NCBI GenBank assembly: GCA_943704425.1
Contig: CALSCP010002759.1
Span: 53,619 to 117,618, forward strand
Source of the DNA: Ministeria vibrans ATCC 50519
Lineage: Eukaryota; Opisthokonta; Filasterea
Direction of reading: 5' to 3'
Length of the DNA stretch: 64,000 nt
The stretch's first letter is position 1, and the number at the start of each line of letters is the position of its first letter. The notes beneath the pieces were generated by a model. That model saw only the letters and a list, made by a program, of their open reading frames with translations. It did not search any database and had not been told where the DNA came from. Positions 31,009 to 41,091 of the stretch are shown piece after piece. Position numbers and translations under genes: made by a program.

Positions 31009-31347
31009 ACACACACTCGCAAAGTAGAGAGATCGAATTGAAAAAAAGGAGAGAGGTGAGTAAAACAAACAGGCACTTAGAGAGAGAAAGATGAGAAACA
31101 GTACGACATACTGTCAATATAATTTATAATATTAATACGAGCAGACAGAGTAAAAGAAAAACTTAGGGAGGGTGGGGCATAGAGGGAAGAGTTAGTCGTA
31201 TGGGTTTGAAGTGAAACTCTCCGAGAGTGTGTGCTGAGTGAGAAAGGACCACTCTGGTAAGGGTTTGGGGATCTGCGGGAAGGCTCGTCGGATGGGCCGG
31301 AATCGACGGTGAACGTGGTGCATGATCTCAACAATGTCCCTATATTA

Positions 31348-31398
<51 letters not shown>

Positions 31399-31530
31399 CT
31401 AATTATATGACTGTGTGTGAGAGGTGGATGGGTGTGCAAATTTATCCAATGTAAAACACGTATATGGCATGAAAAATGACGCCATGGACATGTCACACGC
31501 ACAAAATCACGACACAAACACAAATTCACA
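31009..31530. other. Intergenic region between convergent genes
   Basis: 3' flanks of two convergent genes. It contains an (ATT)n run at about 31340-31398. No coding signal was seen. Confidence 0.5.
31340..31398. repeat. (ATT)n microsatellite
   Basis: A run of ATT units in the 3' spacer between the zinc-finger gene and the kinase-like gene. Confidence 0.9.
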
Positions 31531-32578
31531 TTATTCATACCGCTTTGACAAACGTCTTCCACGAGCACTGCGCCTGAGCACATCGTGACGCACCCACAAC
31601 ATCTCCTCCAGAGCCCTGCGCACCCGCATGAGCACATTCCATGGCCTCTGGGGCCCCAAACGCACTCCAAAATGTCGCTCGTAGGCCTCCCATACTTCCT
31701 CATTGCCATTCCACCGCATCAGATCAATCCGAAGATCGCCAACCCCACTCTCTTCCCAGTCCAGCGCCACACTCAATGCTCCGTTCTTCACAATCATATT
31801 GTCCCGATGCAAATCCTAAACAGCAAAACAATCGCAATCAGATGGAGAACAGAGAAGGAACTCGATACTTCCTATCACATTGTTTTCGTTTCCCTCTCAA
31901 TCAGTCCATTTCGATATGCCATTGTCTCTCGTTTGTTCTTACTTTGTGGACTAGACAGGGTGTGAGTTCCGGCACAGTCTCCAGTTGAGCTGCCACTTCT
32001 TCTGCCACTTCTACACTCACTCGTCGTCAATCTGATTCCTCCATCTATACATCACTATTGTGCGTTGCTTTACCGGTGAGTGGAGCATAGTCAATCAGTC
32101 TGGTTCGTTCCAACAGCTGATGAACCAATCGATCTTTGGTCCACTAGATTGCACAATATTGTTCAGGGTAAGTTATGTTTTTCTTTTAAATTTCTCTCTT
32201 AGTCTTAATCGTACGACTCCATCAAAAACCGTCACATCAACATTGGTCAAGTCAAAACGGTGGATTTTCTCAAAGACAGGCTGGGCCAAAAGGTACTCTT
32301 GAAGTCCGCGGTTTGTGCCTCGTTTGCGCCGCGGTTTAGGCTCATCGCCCGATACAAACTCAGTGAGAGCCCACACATGATACTGTGGTCGCGCTGCTGC
32401 ATCGTCGCCTGTTGTGGGCGGTTCTGATGACATGGAGTCCGATGAAGAGTGTGAAGATGAGCTGGTGCTCGACAGAGACGAGTCAGACGAGTCATCGTCC
32501 TTCTTTGCCATGGCCTTCTTCTTCTCCTTCTTGGCCTCCGCTCCATCGCCAAGAGCATCGTCGTCGTCTGACGACGAA

Positions 32579-32618
<40 letters not shown>

Positions 32619-33093
32619 ATGACGACGACGACGACGACGAGCCGTGGCGGCGACGCGGCCGCAAGGGACACGTTCCGCGCGCGACCAGCACGGGCGCCGC
32701 AACGCCCGCTGCGTGAGCCAACGCCAACGCTCTCAGCTCGATTTCTGCCGCCTCAACATGGCTGCGCGTCTGCATGTGCCACCAGTAGTCAGTGCCCTTC
32801 CAAATGCGCAACACAAGCGAACCTATCGAGGAGAGAAGTGACTGTTCGTGTTTTGTTTTTTTCCATCTCCTACCGCCACCCTGACTCAATTCCAATCGAT
32901 ACATCTCGTGCTGACACCCGTGTAGATTGGCAACCCCGCTCAGTGCTGGTCTGAACAGCACAGGCCGAGAAAATGTTCAAACAACGAAAACCGCAAATTG
33001 CGATTACCTTCCATTCTGGGCGAGCCAAGCGACCACCTCCTCTGGCACCAGCGTGATGTTTTTCGCTTCTGCTTTGCGATCGTGTCCAGGCAT
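31531..33093 (-). CDS. APH/choline-kinase-like phosphotransferase
   Basis: Exons on the minus strand: 33093-33008, 32950-32215, 32143-32074, 32010-31943, 31815-31531, in matching phase, up to 414 aa. N-lobe signals are GSLVLRIWKGTDYW with the nucleotide-site lysine region, and a Glu-bearing helix after SHVEAAEIELRALALAH. The hinge-like HVWALTEFVSG follows. The catalytic loop is LVHKDLHRDN (the HxDxxxxN pattern) and the metal-binding segment is ALDWEESGVGD. These place it in the aminoglycoside phosphotransferase/choline kinase superfamily; the substrate is unknown. A run of ~25 serines plus Asp, Ser and Lys tracts is inserted between lobe strands. A 57-base stretch encoding GGRRWKKTKHEQSLLSS has GT...AG ends and could be an in-frame intron. 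If removed, the protein is 395 aa. Confidence 0.8.
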
Positions 33094-33370
33094 CGTAGAG
33101 TGTTTCAAGAAATAATGAATAAATAATATTTTAATGTTAAAATATTTTAGTAATAATTTTATTGCTCACTCTTCGACCAAAAATTGTAATAACAATAATA
33201 AAATATATTATAACAATGGTAATAAAGTTTACTCAAGGGACAAGGAGGTTAAAAATAATACAATTCAATGAAGATTGAAGAGTAATACAATCGCCATACG
33301 AATTACGATAATAATTGCTATTTTGATGATTTACATTCATACAACATGAATCGTATGACAATAGTATTTA

Positions 33371-33934
33371 TCATCTCGTGGAAATGACGGGCGGTGCAAA
33401 GCCCTGCTTGATTGTCGGGTCAGACGAAGACCAGGCCCACCGTTCACACGTGCCCAAATCAAACAAATCTACTGCGGTGGGGGATATGAGACCAATGAGA
33501 AAGGAGTGCGGGGGCGCTTGAAGAGACCCCGACGACATCTGCCGATCCATAGCAGCAGCGTCCACCGCAAGCGGCCCGTTGTCGTGGAAGAACTGCACTC
33601 GAGCGCCTGTGTGCATGCTGTCCCAGACTTGCTGCCGCTGGTCGCCGCTACGGGCGTACGAGACAGTTCCGTGGAAGCGAAACTGAAGCGACGTCCTCTC
33701 CAGCCACCAGCAGACTTCGATGGACGGCGAGTCGGCGTCCAGCACCTTCTTACTGCGTCCATCCGTCGCAAACACCAGCGCAGGCTGCCCATTGGAGTCG
33801 TGTGCGAGTCCGCGGAACACAACAGTGCGCGCTTTGGGCTCACCCCCTTCCACCGTCGCAATCGTCATGAATCCCGCTCGGGGGTTGCTTCGAAGCGCAT
33901 CTTCCAGACGCAGAACCCATGCGGCGGAGGTCAT
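33371..33934 (-). CDS. Pyridoxamine-phosphate-oxidase-like FMN protein
   Basis: A single exon of 187 aa, starting at MTSAAWVLRLEDAL. The ORF opens earlier, at 34003, but the upstream part is AT-rich and hydrophobic (FSSSSYYIVCFL), so the internal ATG is preferred. Family signals are the strand FMTIATVEGGEPKARTVVFR, the LVFATDGRSKK phosphate-binding turn, VCWWLERTSLQFRFHG, and the end segment DLFDLGTCERWAW. They match the Alr4036/PPOX class of split-barrel flavoproteins, close to PNPOx but shorter. It probably binds FMN. The true substrate cannot be read from sequence. Confidence 0.82.
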   Translation of the reverse strand: MTSAAWVLRLEDALRSNPRAGFMTIATVEGGEPKARTVVFRGLAHDSNGQPALVFATDGRSKKVLDADSPSIEVCWWLERTSLQFRFHGTVSYARSGDQRQQVWDSMHTGARVQFFHDNGPLAVDAAAMDRQMSSGSLQAPPHSFLIGLISPTAVDLFDLGTCERWAWSSSDPTIKQGFAPPVISTR

Positions 33935-34263
33935 GACAAGAAAACAAACAATATAATATGAAGAAGAAGAAAAAAATATGAATAAAATATTTAAGAGAAT
34001 CAAGGTGTACTACTCAAATATGAGTAAGAAAATTAATATTAAAAGAGAAAATAAATAGAGAATCGAGAGCTGTACTCAATGTCAAAAAAAAAACTATTTA
34101 GTATACACAAAACAAAGACTAATCACTAAAGAGGCAAAAGCAGTAAAATAAGTAAAGGGTCGAGATATTATTTGAAAATAGTTACCAGGTGAATTGAGAA
34201 CCATGTTGAACAGAAGCGCCGCAATTTTTCGTTGGACAATTTTATGATTAATTTATTTTTCGA
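33935..34263. other. Intergenic, AT-rich
   Basis: Very AT-rich spacer between two minus-strand genes. Nothing was recognised. Confidence 0.5.
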
Positions 34264-35374
34264 CTACAAATCGGCATCGGAGTGTCTTTGGGCCTCCTGG
34301 TGAGCTCGCTCGCAGCGATCAATGGCATAGGCAAGCTCAGGTGTATACAGAGCTGCCTGATGCTCAATCTGCCACTGGGGCGACCAGTGAACGCGGAAGC
34401 TCGCCTCGACGGTAAAGTGACAGGGCGCTTTGAGAGTGCGCCCTGTCACGATCTGCATAATAATTAATGTACGGGTGTGTGTGTGTGTCAGACGACAGAA
34501 GTATAGTGGCCATGAAACGTACGGCGTGAAAGGAAGAGGAGTAGCCGGAGCCGATGTAGTCACGGAGGGAGACAGTGATCGAGTTGGGTTCAATAGAGGC
34601 ACTCAGGTCCTGGAGGTACTCCTCCAGCGCCGCACGGCTGCTTGACGCATGATGGTGCTCTTGTGAGTCGTGCACGTTGGAGTCGGCGTCGACGCTCAGC
34701 ATGTCGTGGAGGTGCTCGGCAAGCGGACGCGCTCCTTCCCAGCCTGCAATGAGCATGCTGACGCGCGCGCGAGCTGTCTGCGAAATTGCGGCGTTCAGAG
34801 CACGCTCGTGTGTATGCTTGGCAATGATATCTTCAGCACCGGGCACGGGGTCTTCAATGGAGATTCCGTCAATGCCGCAGTGCGACGACATGAGCACCGA
34901 CTCGTCCTCGCTTGACGATGTGATGGCGACCATGGAGACCATCTGCGAGTAATCGTTGTTCAGAACGAGTTCCAACAGCTCGTCGTAGACAATCCGACAG
35001 CCGTGAACCGTAAAGAGAGTCACGGCAAAGCGGGCGTGGATCATGCGACGCGTGGCACTGGCAAAGAGTGTGCCAGTGCGCGTCATATGAAAACTCGCGA
35101 CTGTATCGAAAATCTTCTGCGTCTCCGCCTGCATCTGTGCCTTGCCCGACAGCATAGACACCCGGCGCGAGTACCAGCGTTCGTAGTGGATCTCGTCGCC
35201 CACATACTGCATGCATTCGGGCACACTGCGGTCGTGAATGGCTCCCACAAGTTTGTCAACAAATTCGCTCGCGCGCGTCACAAAGATCGCCTGCTCGTCC
35301 TCCCCCTCGTCCGGAGACACTCCCAGAACAAAGGACGTGCACAAGACGAGGCACAGCAGCACAGGTTTTCGCAT
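34264..35374 (-). CDS. Secreted protein of unknown function
   Basis: Two exons on the minus strand, 35374-34523 and 34452-34264, phase 0, 346 aa. The N-terminus is a clear signal peptide (MRKPVLLCLVLCTSFVLGVS), and there is no later membrane segment. Two halves look alike in style: each has an acidic helix region followed by strands. The segment EFVDKLVGAIHDRSVPECMQ, then IHYERWYSRRVSMLSGKAQM, resembles the start of an NTF2-like or SnoaL-like cone fold, but this is only an impression. The C-terminal half has LRDYIGSGYSSSF and VTGRTLKAPCHFTVEASFRV. I recognise no enzyme motif. Confidence 0.72.
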
Positions 35375-35939
35375 TTCTATGAAACTGTGTAAAACAATTA
35401 GAGAATTGAGTTATTTGTAAAACAAGTCTATATAAAAAACTTCTACAAAACAAAGTGCAGCACAAAACAAAAAACATAAGTCATACGAGAGAGCGGCACA
35501 ATAACCAACTATGCTATGCGGGCGAAATAATTAATAAAATAGTAATAACGCAATAGCCAATAAGATAAACAGTTAATAGTGAATCGAGCTCAATGTCAAA
35601 ACAAGCTACACACAAAACAAAGAGCCGTACAAATAATACAATACTTTCGCCGTAGAGTTCTAGACGAGAATGTCTCGAAAGAAGCCCATAGACCCACTGA
35701 TACACCCATGAGAATAATAAGGCAATAGTTATTCAGATGAGTTCTCCGAAAGCAAACGGCAAACTCACCGCATCTCACAGGACGGTATGAGAACAGTGGG
35801 TTGTTCTGCACTGGTTCATTGCCAACGTCGCACACATAGCGGATTGTCTTTCTGGTCTTGGTCTGATTGTATTATGTACAGTGCGTCGTCTCCCCCGCCC
35901 GTCTGCCTGTCTCACCCTGGTGCACTACGGGTGCACTAA
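35375..35939. other. Region between two minus-strand genes, with exon-like segment
   Basis: Mostly AT-rich. On the minus strand, the stretch 35866-35767 reads TKTRKTIRYVCDVGNEPVQN in frame, follows a CAG acceptor and ends at a GTGAGT donor. It could be an extra 3' exon of the membrane-protein gene upstream, skipping that gene's stop at 35940 by use of the donor just before it. Nothing else was seen. Confidence 0.4.
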
Positions 35940-36554
35940 CTACACCAGCTTCCCGCCAGCATGCAACGGCCCGTAGCCATCGATGCCGCCGCTGACAAGC
36001 CAGCCAAAGACAACAGCAGCAATGATGAGGCCATTAAGGGGCGCCATCACCTGGCCAAAGTGCCACTCCTCGGGGGCGGCACTGCCATCGTCGTCCGTCT
36101 GCGGCCGGTAGCTGTCCACAATGTCATAGCCCCAAGAGAACAGACAGCAGCAAAGACCCGCAAGCGACGCAACCAGCGTCGCTCCCACCGTGCTCGTCAG
36201 TGTGATCGTCGACAGTGAGGCACACCGCAGTGTCGATCCTGCGAACAGTGTCACACAATCGAAACAAACACTCAATCGTCAAAACCTATCGAATGTTATA
36301 AATAAAAAAACGCTCCTCAAGCGCACCTTGCTCATTCGCTTGCTCTATCACTTTCACAGAGGCATACACAGCAGCAAGTACAAACAGTGCCAGCGTTGAC
36401 AGGGAGCCAGCGCGATGGAGATGGGCAAGCCAGCTAAAAAACAGAGGAAATTGAGGTAAAATGGAGGACCCGCAAAATCTCACCTAGTGTGTCCTCCAGT
36501 AATCTGGAATCTGTGTCGCACAGTCACTGTCGGTTGGGTAGATCCATAAGGCAT
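35940..36554 (-). CDS. Small three-span membrane protein, unknown
   Basis: Exons on the minus strand: 36554-36484, 36433-36327 and 36238-35940, in matching phase, 158 aa. Hydrophobic segments are [20 protein letters not shown], then [21 protein letters not shown], then [19 protein letters not shown] Tyr/Asp-rich loop ([21 protein letters not shown]) lies between the last two. It resembles four-span tetraspan-type proteins in size, but I cannot assign a family. Use of a donor just before the stop could extend the C-terminus by about 35 residues through sequence at 35866-35767. Its start codon is 125 bases from that of SMC2, head-to-head. Confidence 0.65.
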
Positions 36555-36679
36555 CTTTTCACACTCGATCAAACAAAAAAAAAGATGAAAGTCAAGTGAA
36601 AGCTGATCGGAAGATCAACCAAATTCAAAAAAAAATTGAAAAATCACTTTTTTGTTTCTTTCACTCCTCTCGTCTTACG
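36555..36679. promoter_or_regulatory. Short divergent promoter, membrane protein / SMC2
   Basis: Only 125 bases separate the start codons of two divergent genes, so both promoters must share this stretch or extend into the genes. No defined motif was recognised. It contains A-runs. Confidence 0.4.
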
Positions 36680-37633
36680 ATGCATATCAAACAGATCATC
36701 ATCGACGGGTTCAAGTCGTATGCTAAGCGTACCGTCATCAGCGGCTTCGACGAACACTTCAACGCGATTACTGGTAAAAAAAAAAAAAAAAAAAAAATTC
36801 AAAAACACACTACATCCCCTCGTCCAAGTCTTTCCCCTCTCTGTTTGACCCTTGACGCAGCACCATTGTGTTTAAACCTCTATATGAGCTCCTGTACAAC
36901 TTGCTCTACCGCAATACCGTCCGTTATTTGACTTGCAGGCGCAAATTGTCAAAATTGAAAAAATTCAAAAAACCCCCCAAAACATTTCAACCGCTCTCTC
37001 ATTCACTTCAACGCTCTCCCTTTGCAAAGGTCTCAATGGGTCTGGAAAGTCAAACATCCTCGACGCCATTTGCTTTGTCCTGGGCATCTCGAATCTGTCT
37101 CAGGTACGACATTTGATGAGTTTTTGAAGAGCGCTCGATTTGAAAAAAAAAAAAATAACGAACTTTGAAATGTTTTAAAGGTGCGCGCGGGAAACCTGCA
37201 AGAGCTGGTGTACAAGCAGGGCCAGGCGGGTGTCACCAAGGCAACTGTGTCTATTGTCTTTGAGTATGTTGTTGTGTCTCGCAACGCAAAAATATGTTTT
37301 GATTTTTTTTCTTTTCTTTTCTTTTGTGTCTTGTTAGCAACATCGACAAGACAGGGAGCCCCGTCGGCTACGAGCACAACGACGAGATCACCGTGACGCG
37401 GCAGGTGGTCATTGGCGGGCGCAATAAGTATCTCATCAACGGACACAATGCACAATTGTCGCGCGTCCAAAACCTCTTCCACTCGGTCCAGCTCAACGTC
37501 AACAACCCCCACTTTCTCATCATGCAGGGTCGCATCACCAAGGGTAAGCGCACGACTAAAAAAAAAAAAAAAAGAACAGAAACCTCTTTTTGCATTGTAA
37601 TAATGATTGTCACTCTCTATCATTTCTCTTCTT

Positions 37634-37687
<54 letters not shown>

Positions 37688-39153
37688 NNNNNNNNNCTTC
37701 CTCCTTTTCTATTTCTGCGTCTGGAAGTTACGGAATGGATAGTCTCACTTCCATGTCATTCCCCGCCCTCACTCAGACTTCCTCCTTTTCTATTTCTGCG
37801 TCTGGAGATAGGGGAATGTTTCGTCTCACTTCCATGTTATTCCCCGCCCTCACTCAGACTTCCTCCTTTTCTATTTCTGCGTCTGAAAATAACGGAATGG
37901 AAGGTCTCACTTCCTTGTTATTCCCCGCCCTCACTCACACTTCGTCCTTTTCTATTTCTGCGTCTGGAACTAGCGGAATGGATAGTCTCACTTCCATGTC
38001 ATTCCCCGCCCTCACTCACACTTCGTCCTTTTCTATTTCTGCGTCTGGATTTACGGGAATGGATAGTCTCACTTCCATGTCATTCCCCGCCCTCACTCAC
38101 ACTTCCTCGTTTTCAATTTCTGCGTCTGGAGATAGGGGAATGGAAGGTCTCACTTCCATGTCATTCCCCGCCCTCACTCAGACTTCCTCCTTTTCAATTT
38201 CTGCGCCTGGAAGTAGCGGAATGTATGGTCTCACTTCCATGTCATTCCCCACTCTCAATCATTCTTCCTCCTTTTCTATTTCTGCGTCTGGACATCAAGG
38301 AATGAATCGCCTCACTTCCATGGCATTCCCCGCCCTCACTCAGACTTCCTCCTTTTCTATTTCTGCGTCTGGAGATAGGGGAATGGAAGGTCTCACTTCC
38401 ATGTCATTCCCCGCCCTCGCTCAGACTTCCTCCTTTTCAATTTCTGCATCTGACAGTGAGGGAATGGGTGATCTCACTTCCATGTCATTCCCCGCCCTCA
38501 CTCAGACTTCCTCCTTCATCATATCAGGTGGTTCGGCCAGTTCTTTTACACAGTTCTCTTTACTCTCTTCGTTCAACAACCTCACTCATGTGACTGACAG
38601 TGAACTGCGACTCACTCTCATTTCATCTCTGACATCCATTTCCGGTTTTGCCTCACTCTCGCGAGTCCACTCTCTGCGACTGGACACCCTTGCTGCTCTG
38701 ACCAGTGTCCAAGGATTCAACAACCTTCAAACAATCGACACCACCCTCAAAATTGAGAACACAGGGCTCGTCTCCGCCGACTTCCTCTCCACTGTGACAT
38801 CCATTGGCACAACAACCTCTGTGACTGGCAATTCGCGCTTGGCGCTCTGTCAGTCGCTACAGTCGAGTATACAGGCTGCCACAGCCGGGACGACCACCAT
38901 CTCGGGGTACGGGTCTCTCGAGCTTTGCTAGAGAGAAGCGGAATTATCACTCAACGAATAATAAAAAATATTATAATTATTGATAATCTTAAAAATAATT
39001 ATAATAATAATAATACCAAAAATAAAAAGAATAACAATAATAATACCAAAAATAAAAAGAATAATAATAATAATAATACCAAAAATAAAAAGAATAAAAA
39101 GAATAATAATAATAATACCAAAATAAAAAAAATAAAAAGAATAATAATAATAC

Positions 39154-39213
<60 letters not shown>

Positions 39214-40995
39214 TAATAATAACAGGGAACAAAATAGGAAAAAAAATGCCACTGAAAATGAGCTTGACAGGAACATTTAGTGGCGCTTACTCTGTACATG
39301 TGAATATTCACGCAAGATACTATTAAGGACTCACCCAGCGCAGACCAGGTGAGCAGAATGTTCATAATATAACGCACACCGCTGCCGCTCGCTTTCCTTC
39401 TCTCGCACGGATCTCGCTCTCCTTATCTTCTTCTTTTCCACTCATTCCCCAGCATTAATATTGCACTGAAGTTGGCCCTAGTTATCACTCTTAAGCTTGT
39501 CCAATAATTAATATAATTATTTTATAAGCCAAAAATTCCTACTAGACTTGATCGATCATTCAATCTATCTACCGACCTACCTACGGTAGTTTCTATTATT
39601 AAAAAATATTAATGATAAAAAATAACAATAATCATAATGATTAATTTTAATATTTTGGCTGAGTGATCGTGACAATAAATGATTGTTGTACAGAATTCAA
39701 ACAGTGTGACTCGAATGAAACTCGGAGATGGAGGAGAGTCGTTGGATGACACCCGACAGAGAATGCGACGTAGCAGTGTCAATAAGCGTATCGACAAAAT
39801 CGCCTACAAAGAAGGGAGAGTAAGGGCGTGATGGATTGGAATTGGGAAGATGGGCGAACCTTCTTTCATCGGAATGAGATTGTGTGGATCCGCTTTGACA
39901 ATGACACGCATGTTACTATCAGAACGACCCACAAACGCATTGGGAGTGCGACGCGACGGCTGAAAATGTGCCACAAGGAAGATAGGGTTCATTAGGGTTA
40001 AGGGGCTACGCAAATTGTGTGTTTAAATTACCTTTTCGAGTAAAATGAGTTGACGAGTGCCTAACATCGCTCTGTTTAGTTCCAATGCTGTCTCAGTGTG
40101 CGTGGCAACCACTTCTTTCAGTCGTCGATTTTTCTCTTCTGCACTCACAGAGTCAGTCTAAAAGTATTGACGTGTCCATACAAAGTCAGTGTGAGTGAGA
40201 GATATCCAAACTGTTTTGATAAAAAAACGCAACAGAGAGCGATATAGCTCCTCCAGTAAAATATATAATTATGTTATAATTAATTAATTATGTAAGCCCT
40301 AACCCTAACCCTAATGACACGATGGCAATCCTAACACTAATGACAAGTTTTTACCAGTTTGCGGTGCGCATTTGTCTTTTCTCGCATTGAATAAGCAAAC
40401 ATAAATGCCTGATTGAATCTCACTCGTCGCATCAGTGAAATTGTCTCCAAATGATCACCCTCCGTCTCGCCACAAAATCCTGATATAAAATCAGACGAAA
40501 TCGAAACACCTACAAAGCACACAATAAGAAAAATAAAAGAAGAGAAACAGACTAGAAGGGCTGACCGGGAATCATTTCGCGAATATGATCCACTAGTTCA
40601 AGATAAGCGTCGCGGGAATACCTAAAAGGGGAAACGATGAGCGACATAATTCTTGTGTGAGTGAATGTGAGGTCGAAGAATAAATAAAAAGAGTTGGTCA
40701 CTGAAGTAATGGAGTGAGTGTGTATGTGTGTGTATACCCTCTTCGCATTGATTTGAGCACTGCACTTGAGCCACTCTGCGCGGGCATATGAATCTGATTG
40801 CACACATTGGGATAATCACTACAGACAACACCATACGCACACAATCGATCAATCATCCGACCCAATCACTCTCGCTGCCGGGCAGTCACCCTCTTTCACT
40901 CAATCTCTCAATAGCACTCTCAGTCCACCCACTGTAACCCTCTCTCTATCACTTTGTTTCTTTCTCCCTCCTTTCTTTCTCTCCCCCTCTCTCCC

Positions 40996-41091
<96 letters not shown>

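Noticed and set aside
32414-32716. Asp-rich frame on the plus strand
   Set aside because: Antisense to the poly-Ser run of the kinase-like gene, which has catalytic motifs on the minus strand.
37697-38510. CRISPR-like array
   Set aside because: The repeats are contiguous coding units of 81 bases without spacers, in a eukaryote.
38980-39380. Poly-Tyr and poly-Asn frames
   Set aside because: Products of AAT microsatellites with no other coding features.
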